Shown: positions 33,678 to 41,898, numbered from the stretch's first letter. The stretch: 56,263 nt of DNA from RGIG1902 sp034926865 (GCA_034926865.1 JAYFQP010000023.1:1-56263); one strand, 5' to 3'. Notes: generated by a model from the sequence alone, not told the origin. Numbers and translations are program-made.

Positions 33678-34885
33678 CAATCTACCAATGCTGGGGCAAA
33701 GTCCTCAACCCAGGGCAGACCCCATTTATTGAGCGCATCCATAAACGGATCGGGATCGAACTCCTCAATATTCCATACGCCGGGCTTATTCCATGTCCCG
33801 TTCATTACAAGCATAGCGCCGATCATGGCAGGTACGCCTGTTGTATATGAAATAGCCTGACTGCCCACTTCCCTATAGCACTCCTGGTGGTCACATACAT
33901 TATAGATATAATAAGTCTTCTCTTTGCCGTCCTTGATGCCCTTAAAGATGCATCCTATATTCGTCTTGCCAACAGTGCGAGGCCCCAGGCTTGCCGGATC
34001 AGGCAACACCGCCTTCAAAAACTGCAGAGGGACAATCTTATGGCCTTCATACTCAATAGGCTCTATAGACGTCATACCGACATTTTCGAGGCATTTGAGG
34101 TGGGTAAGGTAGCTCTGGCCGAAGGTCATGAAAAAACGAATCCTTTTGATACCCTTGATATTAAGGCCGAGACTCTCCAGCTCCTCATGATGAAGCAGGT
34201 ACATATCCTTCTTACCTACCTGTGCAAAGTCATACTCACGCTTTATTTCCATGGGCTCGGTTTCAACCCACTCGCCGTTCTCCCAGTAGCTTCCCTTGGC
34301 TGTAACTTCGCGGATATTAATTTCAGGGTTGAAGTTTGTCGCAAAAGGATAGCCATGATCTCCGCCGTTGCAGTCGAGAATGTCGATATAGTTTATCTCG
34401 TCAAACTGATGCTTCTGGGCATAGGCCGAAAACACGCCTGTGACGCCGGGGTCAAAGCCGCTGCCGAGCAGCGCGCAGATACCAGCCTCTTTGAACTTTT
34501 GGCGGTAAGCCCACTGCCACTTATACTCAAACTTTGCCGTATCAAGCGGCTCGTAGTTTGCGGTGTCTATATAGTGAGTCTTGGTGATAAGGCAGGCGTC
34601 CATAATGGTCAAATCCTGATAAGGAAGAGCAAGATTCAGCACAACATCCGGCTTGTATTTCTGTATAAGAGCCACCAGCTCATCGACCTTATCAGCATCC
34701 ACCTGATCTGTATATATCTTGGTTTTTGTTGTTCCCTCAAGCTTTGCCTTAAGCTCGTCACACTTGGATTTTGTGCGGCTTGCAATGATAATTTCCTCAA
34801 AAACCTCGCTGTTCTGGCAGCATTTCTCGATAGCTACGCCGGCAACTCCGCCGCAGCCTATGATCATACACTTTCCCATTTTCAA
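33677..34885 (-). CDS. Carboxynorspermidine / carboxyspermidine synthase (saccharopine dehydrogenase family)
   Basis: 402 aa NAD(P)H-dependent reductase that condenses aspartate semialdehyde with a diamine (putrescine or diaminopropane). The Rossmann motif is MIIGCGGVAGVAIEKC at residues 7-22. Other signatures are DVVLNLALPYQDLTIMDACLITKTHYIDTANYE and GSGFDPGVTGVFSAYAQKH, standard for this branch (Lys1/CASDH) as opposed to lysine-pathway saccharopine dehydrogenase. It is followed with a one-base overlap by the matching decarboxylase and preceded by speB. The diamine specificity cannot be read from sequence. Confidence 0.92.
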   Translation of the reverse strand: MKMGKCMIIGCGGVAGVAIEKCCQNSEVFEEIIIASRTKSKCDELKAKLEGTTKTKIYTDQVDADKVDELVALIQKYKPDVVLNLALPYQDLTIMDACLITKTHYIDTANYEPLDTAKFEYKWQWAYRQKFKEAGICALLGSGFDPGVTGVFSAYAQKHQFDEINYIDILDCNGGDHGYPFATNFNPEINIREVTAKGSYWENGEWVETEPMEIKREYDFAQVGKKDMYLLHHEELESLGLNIKGIKRIRFFMTFGQSYLTHLKCLENVGMTSIEPIEYEGHKIVPLQFLKAVLPDPASLGPRTVGKTNIGCIFKGIKDGKEKTYYIYNVCDHQECYREVGSQAISYTTGVPAMIGAMLVMNGTWNKPGVWNIEEFDPDPFMDALNKWGLPWVEDFAPALVD

Positions 34886-34894
34886 TCTCCCTTA

Positions 34895-35746
34895 TCAAGT
34901 AATTTGCAGTATAATTTCTCTTGTTATTTTGCAGGCCGCCGCTGTGGAGCTTCCGCTTTGGTCATAATGCGGAGAAAGCTCATTAACGTCACATCCCACT
35001 ATATTCAGCCGGTGAAGCTGCATAACGGCATCCAATAGCTCTTTAAAAGTCACGCCTCCGGCCTCTGGAGTTCCTGTGCCGCAGAAAATCGACGGATCCA
35101 GCACGTCAAGATCCAGCGTGAAATAAACCGGCTTCCCCTCAAGCTGTGCTATAGTTTCCAGAAAGCCGTTTAAATCAAACTTTCTAAGGTTGGTATGCCT
35201 TTTGGCAAACTCGAACTCATATTTTTCCCCGCTTCGTATGCCAAACTGATGAATTTTGCCGTCACCGACCATCTTCCACGCCTGATAAATCACTGTTGAA
35301 TGAGACAGCTCCTCGCCCAGATACTCCGTACGCAAATCAGTGTGTGCGTCAAAATGGATAATATGAAGATCAGGATAGCGCAAGGCCACTGCCCTCAGGG
35401 CCCCAAGAGTCACCAAATGCTCTCCCCCAAGCATTAAGAAACGCTTGTTATCTTCAAGAAGCTTCTCAGCATACTTTTGTATCATATCAAGCGCGCGTTC
35501 TGTGTTGCCGAAAGGGAGTTCTATGTCGCCCCCATCAAAAACCCTACAGGATGTCAGATCCCTATCGCTGTAGGGAGAGTACGTCTCAATGCCGAAGGAT
35601 TCGCCTCTGATCGCTGATGGGCCAAATCTGGTACCAGGCCGAAATGAAGTAGTTCCGTCAAAAGGTGCTCCGAAGAGTACAACATCCGCTTCTTCATATT
35701 CAGCATCGCATGCAAGAAAAGTGTGCACATTTTTATTCATCGGCAA
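34895..35746 (-). CDS. speB: Agmatinase (ureohydrolase family)
   Basis: 283 aa binuclear-manganese ureohydrolase. Metal-ligand motifs present: GGEHLVTLGALRAV, HFDAHTDLR and LDLDVLDP; the N-terminus has PFDGTTSFRPGTRFGPSAIR, typical of SpeB. It converts agmatine to putrescine and urea. Acting on N1-aminopropylagmatine is an alternative known for homologues in other bacteria. It overlaps speE by 14 bases and is followed after 9 bases by the synthase. Confidence 0.93.
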   Translation of the reverse strand: MPMNKNVHTFLACDAEYEEADVVLFGAPFDGTTSFRPGTRFGPSAIRGESFGIETYSPYSDRDLTSCRVFDGGDIELPFGNTERALDMIQKYAEKLLEDNKRFLMLGGEHLVTLGALRAVALRYPDLHIIHFDAHTDLRTEYLGEELSHSTVIYQAWKMVGDGKIHQFGIRSGEKYEFEFAKRHTNLRKFDLNGFLETIAQLEGKPVYFTLDLDVLDPSIFCGTGTPEAGGVTFKELLDAVMQLHRLNIVGCDVNELSPHYDQSGSSTAAACKITREIILQIT

Positions 35747-36584
35747 GCAGCTCCTTTACATAGTTCGGCAGATAAAACGCGCCCTTGTGAAGCTCGGTAT
35801 TATAATAATGAGCTGAGATTTTTAAAGCATTCCAACAATTTGTCTGCAATGAGTCCAGCGGATCAAACTGTTTGGAGGCAAACCCGAACAGCCAATGGCC
35901 CGACGGATAGGTTGGGATATGCGCTTGATACACCCTGCATATCGGGAACACCTGAGCAATTCTCCGGTGCGCCATCTGCATCTCTTTTGCATCACCGTCA
36001 TAAAAGGGGCTTTCATGCTGGTTAATAAGGATCCCATTTTCAGTCAGTGAACGGAAACAGTTCCCGTAAAACTCCCTTGTGAACAAAACCTCGCCCGGCC
36101 CAAATGGATCTGTGGAATCTACAATAATCAGATCATAGGCATTTTCCGTACTTCTGACAAATTTGAGACCATCCTGAAAATGAATCTGTACTCTCGGGTC
36201 ATCAAATCCGCAGGCGGTTTTTTGAAGGTATCGCTTGCTGACCTCGACCACACGCTCATCGATTTCCACTACGTCAATTTGTTCGATCTCAGGGTATTTT
36301 GTCAGCTCACGGGCAACGCCACCATCACCTGCACCAATAACCAGCACCCTACGTATTTGCGGATTAACCGCCATGGCAGGATGTGTAATCATCTCGTGAT
36401 AGAGAAACTCATCCTTCTCTGTAAGCATCATGATGCCGTCCAGGGTTAAAAAGCGCCCATATTCTATCGAATCAAACACAGATATAGTCTGGTAGTTACT
36501 TTGTTCATAATGAAGCTGACTTTTAACCTTAATCGAAAACCGTACTGCGGGAGTATGGTATTCGCTGTACCACAAATCGTCCAT
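35733..36584 (-). CDS. speE: Spermidine synthase (polyamine aminopropyltransferase)
   Basis: 283 aa. The N-terminal beta domain has LWYSEYHTPAVRFSIKVKSQLHYEQSNYQTISVFDSIEYGRFLTLDG. The decarboxylated-AdoMet fold shows VLVIGAGDGGVARELTKYPEIEQIDVVEIDERVVEVSKRYL, and the catalytic Asp region is IIVDSTDPFGPGEVLFTREFYG. It transfers an aminopropyl group to putrescine (or another amine). One base separates it from speA. Confidence 0.95.
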   Translation of the reverse strand: MDDLWYSEYHTPAVRFSIKVKSQLHYEQSNYQTISVFDSIEYGRFLTLDGIMMLTEKDEFLYHEMITHPAMAVNPQIRRVLVIGAGDGGVARELTKYPEIEQIDVVEIDERVVEVSKRYLQKTACGFDDPRVQIHFQDGLKFVRSTENAYDLIIVDSTDPFGPGEVLFTREFYGNCFRSLTENGILINQHESPFYDGDAKEMQMAHRRIAQVFPICRVYQAHIPTYPSGHWLFGFASKQFDPLDSLQTNCWNALKISAHYYNTELHKGAFYLPNYVKELLADE

Positions 36585-36585
36585 A

Positions 36586-38034
36586 TCATTCTCCTTTCAG
36601 CACATTCAGTTTGCTTACATCCATGCTTTCCGGGCCGGTAAGCACACAGCCTTTTGCCTGCGCGTACTTAATATAATCTATGATTTCATGAGTTATCGTC
36701 TCACCAGGGGCAAGTACAGGTATTCCCGGAGGATAACACATAACAAACTCCGTACATACTTTGCCAGCACATTCTGAAATCGGCAGGCTTGTTTTATCCG
36801 CATAAAAGGCTGTTTGCGGAGACATCACCACAACCGGATTGATGTACTCGCTTTCAAGCATATTTTTATTGTCCTTTTTATATATACGGCGAATTTCGCT
36901 TAATGAGCTTATGAGCCTTTCGATATTCTTGTTTTTATCACCGACAGAAATATAAGCAAGAATATTTCCAAGATCGCCAAACTCTATCTGGATACCATAT
37001 TCATCACGAAGCAGATCATACACCTCTATGCCTGCCAGCCCTAAATGCAGTGTGTTTACGGAAAGCTTTGTTGTATCGAAATCAAACACGCTGTCTCCGT
37101 TTATCAGTTCTCTTGAATAAGCGTAGTAATCTCCTATGGCATTGATCTCATCTCTCGCGTAATCAGCGAAGTGTTTGACCTTTTCAAAAATCTCCTCACC
37201 GCGAAGAGCAAGATTCCTGCGCGAAATATCGAGACTTGAAAGCAGAAGATATGAACCGCTTGTAGTCTGAGTCAGGTTGATAATCTTCCTAATGTAATGG
37301 GCATTAACTTTCTCCCCGCAAAGAAGGAGTGAGCTTTGCGTCAGCGATCCTCCTGATTTGTGCATGCTAACAGCCGCCATATCCGCCCCTACAGCCATAG
37401 CCGAGACCGGCATATCTTTTCCAAAGTAAAAGTGTGTGCCGTGGGCTTCGTCCACAAGCACCGTCAAACCGTTTTGATGTGCCAAGCTGGTAATTTGTCT
37501 CAAATCAGAGCATATGCCGTAATAAGTTGGGTTATTTATTAAAATAGCCTTTGCATTGGGATGATCTAGAATTGTATCGCTTACTTCCTGCATGGACATA
37601 CCCAAGGCTATCCCCAAGCGTTTATTGGTCTGCGGGTTAATATACACCGGTACAGCGCCGCAAAGCACCAGGGAATTTATAACACTTTGGTGAACATTGC
37701 GCGGAAGAATGATTTCGTCCCCGCTTTTTACGCTTGAAAGTATCATTGCCTGCACAGCAGAGGTCGTCCCACCAACCATAAAAAAGGCGTTCGCCGCGCC
37801 AAATGCTTCGGCGGCCAGTTCTTCGGCTTCCTTGATAACGCTTATGGGATGGCATAGGTTGTCAAGAGGCTTCATGGAGTTTACATCCACTGAAAGGCAC
37901 TGTTCGCCAAGAAACTGCGTAAGCTCGGGATTTCCCTTGCCTCGCTTATGCCCCGGAACGTCAAACGGAACAAGCCGGTCATTTCTCATTCTCTCCAGAG
38001 CTTCCATGAGCGGAGCGTGAGTCTGGTCTTTCAA
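36586..38034 (-). CDS. speA: Arginine/ornithine/lysine decarboxylase, PLP fold I
   Basis: 482 aa, the compact Gram-positive type lacking the wing domain of the long enterobacterial enzymes. Key features: PFDVPGHKRGKG at the N-terminus, FMVGGTTSAVQAMILSSVKSGDEIILPRNVHQSVINSLVL, VDEAHGTHFYFG and the PLP lysine in AAVSMHKSGGSLTQSSLLL. The C-terminal domain starts near residue 370. The presence of speB suggests that arginine is the substrate (agmatine route), but lysine or ornithine cannot be excluded. Confidence 0.92.
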   Translation of the reverse strand: MKDQTHAPLMEALERMRNDRLVPFDVPGHKRGKGNPELTQFLGEQCLSVDVNSMKPLDNLCHPISVIKEAEELAAEAFGAANAFFMVGGTTSAVQAMILSSVKSGDEIILPRNVHQSVINSLVLCGAVPVYINPQTNKRLGIALGMSMQEVSDTILDHPNAKAILINNPTYYGICSDLRQITSLAHQNGLTVLVDEAHGTHFYFGKDMPVSAMAVGADMAAVSMHKSGGSLTQSSLLLCGEKVNAHYIRKIINLTQTTSGSYLLLSSLDISRRNLALRGEEIFEKVKHFADYARDEINAIGDYYAYSRELINGDSVFDFDTTKLSVNTLHLGLAGIEVYDLLRDEYGIQIEFGDLGNILAYISVGDKNKNIERLISSLSEIRRIYKKDNKNMLESEYINPVVVMSPQTAFYADKTSLPISECAGKVCTEFVMCYPPGIPVLAPGETITHEIIDYIKYAQAKGCVLTGPESMDVSKLNVLKGE

Positions 38035-38036
38035 CG

Positions 38037-38810
38037 CTACACCTCCTTAAAAATATTGCAGCCGCTGAAAATCTCAATCATTTCACGACGCAGCGCGTTT
38101 GTAATGTCCAAACGTATTTTAGGTGGTATTTCATAAACATCAGAGTTAAACAGGTAATTTTGCAGAACAGGGTCCTTAATAAGCATTTTTGTGTGAAAAA
38201 TATTAGCTTGATAAACATTTACATCTACGGCATCATATTTTTGCAGAATATCGCTGTTAATATAGTTTTGAATAGAGGCAACATTGTGGTCAAGAAAGAT
38301 CTTTTCACCTTCCATATTACGGGTAAACCCACGCACTTTGTAATCTATCGTGATGATATCGGAATCAAAGCTGCCAATCAAAAAATCAAGGGTTGAAAGC
38401 GGCGTAATTGCCCCACAGGTGGCAACATCGATGTCTACCCTGAAAGTTGCGATAGACGTCTCCGGATGGTATTCGGGGTAAGTGTGTACCGTAACATGAC
38501 TTTTATCTAAATGGGCCACAACGGTTTCTCCGCTGCGGTTTTTCACCATGCTTTCCTCCGCGATTAGAAAGGTTACGCTGGCCCCCTGCGGCTCATAATC
38601 CTGCTTTGAAATATTGAGCACTGTTGCTCCGATCATCTCTGTAAGCTTAGTTAAAATAACCGTCAGACGCTCAGAGTTGTATTGCTCATTGATATACTTG
38701 ATATAGTCATGCTGTTCACGTGCTGTTTTAGCATAACAAATATCGTAGATGTTGAAACTGAGGGATTTAGTTAGATTATTAAATCCATATAGTCTTATTT
38801 TTTCTGTCAT
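38037..38810 (-). CDS. speD: S-adenosylmethionine decarboxylase proenzyme
   Basis: 257 aa from the ATG at 38810 (GGAGGG, 7 nt upstream). It is a pyruvoyl enzyme: self-cleavage is expected between Lys103 and Ser104 in HLDKSHVTVHTYPE, with the conserved His and the CGAITPL region (about residue 128) downstream. Length and motif belong to the E. coli-like long class, not the short B. subtilis type. It provides decarboxylated AdoMet for SpeE. It is the first gene of the polyamine operon, 2 bases before speA, and directly follows an attenuator-like terminator. Confidence 0.94.
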   Translation of the reverse strand: MTEKIRLYGFNNLTKSLSFNIYDICYAKTAREQHDYIKYINEQYNSERLTVILTKLTEMIGATVLNISKQDYEPQGASVTFLIAEESMVKNRSGETVVAHLDKSHVTVHTYPEYHPETSIATFRVDIDVATCGAITPLSTLDFLIGSFDSDIITIDYKVRGFTRNMEGEKIFLDHNVASIQNYINSDILQKYDAVDVNVYQANIFHTKMLIKDPVLQNYLFNSDVYEIPPKIRLDITNALRREMIEIFSGCNIFKEV

Positions 38811-38827
38811 ATACAACCCTCCAAATG

Positions 38828-38863
38828 AAAAAAAGATGTACCACAAGTACTGCGGTACATCTT
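38828..38863 (-). terminator. Leader terminator / attenuator immediately before speD
   Basis: On the minus strand AAGATGTACC-(11 nt)-GGTACATCTT forms a perfect 10-bp stem (38863-38833) running into TTTTTTT (38834-38828). It ends only 10 bases before the GGAGGG of speD, so full-length transcription requires read-through. This strongly suggests regulated premature termination. Confidence 0.82.
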
Positions 38864-39203
38864 ATAAAACAACCAAATCCATTTTCAAACAGGCAACTGC
38901 CTAAATCCTCAGCGTGTGTATAGAGTGATTGCGCCTGTTTCAATTTAGAGTTTTCAGAGTCTATATAGTAAGAACTACTTTTACTACTCTTATTGACCGT
39001 TTCACAAGTGTGTACTTCAGTACACTTGGTTATGAAGTAACCAACTGGCAATTGAGTTGCCAACTTATAAAAGTTGCGCTCTTAACGCAATCAATAATGT
39101 GAAGTTAACCTTCACGATCGGCAGTTGACCCGGCTGTCCGTATGGCCTCAAGCTTCAAAATGAAACTGGTCAAAAGTTGTTCTCGCTATATTCTGATGAA
39201 AAC
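38864..39203 (-). promoter_or_regulatory. Hairpin-rich leader of the polyamine operon, unrecognised structured RNA
   Basis: About 340 nt between the predicted start near 39203 and the attenuator, with no convincing gene. Perfect or near-perfect hairpins (plus coordinates): 39125-39130 with 39068 side excluded, pairing instead TTGACC 39125-39130 with GGTCAA 39168-39173, enclosing two small stems; 39099-39115; 39074-39090; 39061-39076; 39046-39062; 39026-39044; 39010-39025; 38956-38990; and 38887-38894 with 38933-38940, which competes with 38891-38902. Several are mutually exclusive, as in a switching RNA. It does not match lysine, SAM, guanidine or T-box aptamers as far as I can tell. A ligand such as a polyamine, arginine or SAM is inference only. 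Confidence 0.6.
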
Positions 39204-39209
39204 GTGGTT

Positions 39210-39239
39210 ATTATAAAGCATTATCAATACAGTTGTCAA
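39210..39239 (-). promoter_or_regulatory. Sigma-A promoter of the polyamine operon
   Basis: Minus strand: TTGACA (39239-39234), 18-nt spacer, TATAAT (39215-39210). Both hexamers are perfect consensus. The -35 overlaps the stop codon of the upstream acetyltransferase gene. Such a strong promoter fits control at the level of termination in the leader. Confidence 0.85.
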
Positions 39240-39781
39240 GTGACTTTGGCATAATTATTTTGCTTAGAGAAAATTTCTTTTTTCATAATGTAATCTCGCT
39301 GGCGTTCCTCGCCCATAACAAAAATGTGTTCACCTGATATTTCGAATCCATTTTTTCTGTAAAAGCCAATAGCCTTTTCATTTTTCTCCCATACCCCTAG
39401 CCATACATATGCTTTCCCTTTTTGGGCTGCTATTGAAACGGCTTTTTCAAGTAGTTCCTTTCCATACCCCTGGTTTTGATAGTCTTGAAAAATGTATATC
39501 CGCTCAAGCTCCAGCGCAGCATGATCTTTAATATCAGACTGGGCCTCAAACTCGTTCACCTTTATATATCCGACAACAGTATCATCATTTTTGGCAAAAT
39601 AAAATTCTGAGTGTTTATCGCTAAGTTCTCCAATAATTTTTGTCTCACAAAAAGCTTCTTCTAAATATGCCTGCATGGTTTCTTCAGAACAAAAAACAGC
39701 AAAGGTATCTTTATAAGTTTTCTCAGACAACTCACAAAGATACTGGTAATCATTAGTTGTACACCTGCAAAAAGTCAGCAT
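39236..39781 (-). CDS. paiA: GNAT acetyltransferase, PaiA-like (spermidine/spermine N-acetyltransferase)
   Basis: 181 aa from the ATG at 39781 (AGGGGAG 6 nt upstream). The sequence resembles B. subtilis PaiA throughout: ELSEKTYKDTF, AYLEEAF, FYFAKNDDTVVGYIKVN, the acetyl-CoA loop ELERIYIFQDYQNQGYGKELLEKA, and WLGVWEKNEKAIGFYRKNGF. PaiA acetylates and inactivates excess spermidine and spermine. It sits directly upstream of the spermidine biosynthesis operon on the same strand but before its promoter, so synthesis and detoxification are neighbours with separate control. Confidence 0.88.
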   Translation of the reverse strand: MLTFCRCTTNDYQYLCELSEKTYKDTFAVFCSEETMQAYLEEAFCETKIIGELSDKHSEFYFAKNDDTVVGYIKVNEFEAQSDIKDHAALELERIYIFQDYQNQGYGKELLEKAVSIAAQKGKAYVWLGVWEKNEKAIGFYRKNGFEISGEHIFVMGEERQRDYIMKKEIFSKQNNYAKVT

Positions 39782-39924
39782 CCATAACTCCCCTATAGTT
39801 TTTCGGTTTTTACTCGTAATATTACTTAATAACATAAAACAAGTCGAATATTTTATATCATCGGCTTGTTTTAACAGTTTCGGGCATTTACTAATCAACA
39901 CCTATTTGACCAAAAAGCCGCTTA

Positions 39925-41181
39925 TCATATTACATCTGCGGCAATATATGGAAGTGTGGCAACACAGTTTCTTCCGTTATTCTTTGCAATATAAAGTGCC
40001 TGATCGGCAATCTTTATCACTTGACTGATGTTTTTAGTGCTTGATAAAATACCCGTACAAGTTCCTAAACTAATTGTGATATACGGGTTTATCGATGAAT
40101 CACCGTTTGGTATTTTCAGCTCACAGATTTTCAATCTGAGCGTATCTGCAATTTTGTTGATGCTATCCTGGGTTTCATTTAAAGCAGCGAATACGAATTC
40201 CTCTCCACCCCATCTAACAGCGATTTGATCGACGCTTTTCACCATGGAATCTATCTGTTTTGAAATTTCTATCAAAGCCAGATCGCCTTTTTCGTGTCCG
40301 CAAGAGTCGTTATAATGCTTAAAATAATCAACATCTATCATAATAACGGATACAGTCAGCCCTGTGCCCGTGACATGCATAAACTTCTCGTCAACAAACT
40401 CACGAAAATTTCTGCGATTAGAAAGGCCTGTCAATTCATCATAAAGGGCAAGCTTTTTAAGCTGCGCATTAGCGATCGCAAGCTTCTTATTAATGATTTT
40501 ATTTTCAGCTATCTTTCTTTCAAGCATTATCTCCGAGTTATTCATGAGCTTTTTTATTATATAATTATCACAATGGTTGCGGTACAAAATTCTTGATGCC
40601 ACCCACGAGATAACAACAAAGACAAACAAATTCACATAATGGCCTATCAGTACATTGCTTGATTTTTGAAATAAAGGTAAGCCTATCGCCAAAATTAATG
40701 TAGATGTCAGATATGGAATTGCCATCATTTTTTCATCGGTCAGATAAATAATAGAGCAAACCATCATATTTACCATAAAAGTCATTATCTGCCCGTACAA
40801 AGCTTGATCCATTAGAGAAATTATACTGCCCCAACTCATAATGAAGGTCATGTACGCTATTATAAACTTGTTCATCACATGAATCCCGGTTTTACCTTTA
40901 GAAAACCTATCAATCAGATTCAGCAGCAATAGATTAGCTATAATCATGGCAACATACATTAAGGAGTATTTGAAAAAGGAAAATGTGTCATTTACTTTAA
41001 GCACATAAGAAACAATAAGTATTAATAAAAAAATAACCTCCAAAGCTATAACCACAATTGCGAGCTGCTTTCCCCTGTGAATGTTTTGAAGGCTTATTTC
41101 TTCCACAAATTCATCTTTGGACAAATATTCTTTTTTTACATCGTCTTTTATGTCATACTTTAAAAAAGATGGTATTTTCAT
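39925..41181 (-). CDS. Membrane-bound diguanylate cyclase (GGDEF domain)
   Basis: 418 aa. A cytoplasmic N-terminus is followed by about six hydrophobic helices (residues about 40-210), a short coiled coil (LERKIAENKIINKKLAIANAQLKKLAL), then a GGDEF domain from about residue 245: YDELTGLSNRRNFREF, VIMIDVDYFKHYNDSCGHEKGDLAL and the active-site loop RWGGEEF. The signature GGEEF and the metal Asp in IDVDYFK are intact, so it is probably active in making c-di-GMP. No RxxD inhibitory site is obvious just before GGEEF. Its membrane sensor part is of unknown type. A possible six-codon upstream ORF overlaps its start. Confidence 0.93.
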   Translation of the reverse strand: MKIPSFLKYDIKDDVKKEYLSKDEFVEEISLQNIHRGKQLAIVVIALEVIFLLILIVSYVLKVNDTFSFFKYSLMYVAMIIANLLLLNLIDRFSKGKTGIHVMNKFIIAYMTFIMSWGSIISLMDQALYGQIMTFMVNMMVCSIIYLTDEKMMAIPYLTSTLILAIGLPLFQKSSNVLIGHYVNLFVFVVISWVASRILYRNHCDNYIIKKLMNNSEIMLERKIAENKIINKKLAIANAQLKKLALYDELTGLSNRRNFREFVDEKFMHVTGTGLTVSVIMIDVDYFKHYNDSCGHEKGDLALIEISKQIDSMVKSVDQIAVRWGGEEFVFAALNETQDSINKIADTLRLKICELKIPNGDSSINPYITISLGTCTGILSSTKNISQVIKIADQALYIAKNNGRNCVATLPYIAADVI

Positions 41182-41414
41182 ATTTTAATAGTTCTCATAA
41201 TTCCTGCGATCTTTTAATTGCAATGCAATCTTTATCTCAGCTCTTCCAAATCAGCAAGAAAAACAAAAGTTATAAGCGGCTTTTACAATCAAAAGATCTG
41301 AGCGTATTCTTATAGTTGCATTAACATTTTTTTGCTTTGGCAATTTAAAAAAATTATATCACTTAAGCTGTCAAGAATCTATACAGATATTATATAACAT
41401 ATAAATCAAACGCT

Positions 41415-41446
41415 AAAAACCCCCGAAGCTTCATAACCTCGGAGGT
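41415..41446 (-). terminator. Terminator after the DUF2383-like gene
   Basis: Minus strand ACCTCCGA-(12 nt)-TCGGGGGT with one G-U pair, followed by TTTTT. It lies 18 bases downstream of the stop at 41464. The remaining 41182-41414 is AT-rich and presumably holds the promoter of the GGDEF gene, which I cannot place. Confidence 0.75.
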
Positions 41447-41463
41447 CTTTTGCTATTATCATA

Positions 41464-41898
41464 TTATAGGTAACGGCGGAGATTTTCTCCCAGCTGTTCT
41501 TCCATCTTAATTAACTGATTGCACATATCTTTTGCAGTATCGTCTGCCTTATGATAATGATTTAAATACTTGTTCAGCGATTTCACTCCCATGTTACAGC
41601 CATCCGTAATTAGGCAGGCAGCAGTAGCATCACTTTCGTCCATCCCCATTTTCCAGTTAGTCTTTAACCAAGACATGCTTTTAGCCATGGGGTTGGGGTC
41701 TTTGTCCTCGCTTCCATATTTGGTAAGCAGACCATGAATTTCATTGCCAAGCTTTTCATGATGTTCCTTACTGTCACTTAGCAAGTTCTTAAGATCACTA
41801 TCATGGACTTTCTCCAAAATTTCATCAATAGAAGATACCGCCATCTTAGTGCCGGCATCGCATTCTTGAAGCAGTTCGACTGTATCCGTATTTGCCAT
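41464..41898 (-). CDS. Four-helix-bundle protein, DUF2383-like
   Basis: 144 aa, helical, starting MANTDTVELLQECDAGTKMAVSSIDEILEKV; GGAGG lies 7 nt upstream of the ATG at 41898. A longer frame to 41946 has no ribosome site. The pattern of Glu/His residues (KEHHEKLGNEI about residues 45-55, and NHYHKADD near 115) recalls ferritin-like or DUF2383 proteins, but a complete di-iron site is not evident. It stands alone between terminators. Function unknown; a stress-related role is only a guess. Confidence 0.75.
   Translation of the reverse strand: MANTDTVELLQECDAGTKMAVSSIDEILEKVHDSDLKNLLSDSKEHHEKLGNEIHGLLTKYGSEDKDPNPMAKSMSWLKTNWKMGMDESDATAACLITDGCNMGVKSLNKYLNHYHKADDTAKDMCNQLIKMEEQLGENLRRYL

Noticed and set aside
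38828..38863. Possible T-box leader, because the terminator region contains GTACCGC resembling TGGNACCGC
   Set aside because: The match is partial, the motif lies within the terminator stem as part of a GTAC repeat, and I find no stem I with specifier loop and AG-bulge features upstream.
38779..39063. 94-codon open frame in the speD leader, overlapping the speD start
   Set aside because: TTG start without ribosome site, runs through the terminator hairpin and into speD in another frame, and its sequence follows the hairpins rather than protein-like composition.
39187..39200. CTGATGA on the plus strand, recalling a hammerhead ribozyme core
   Set aside because: No correctly placed GAAA and no flanking stems I-III.
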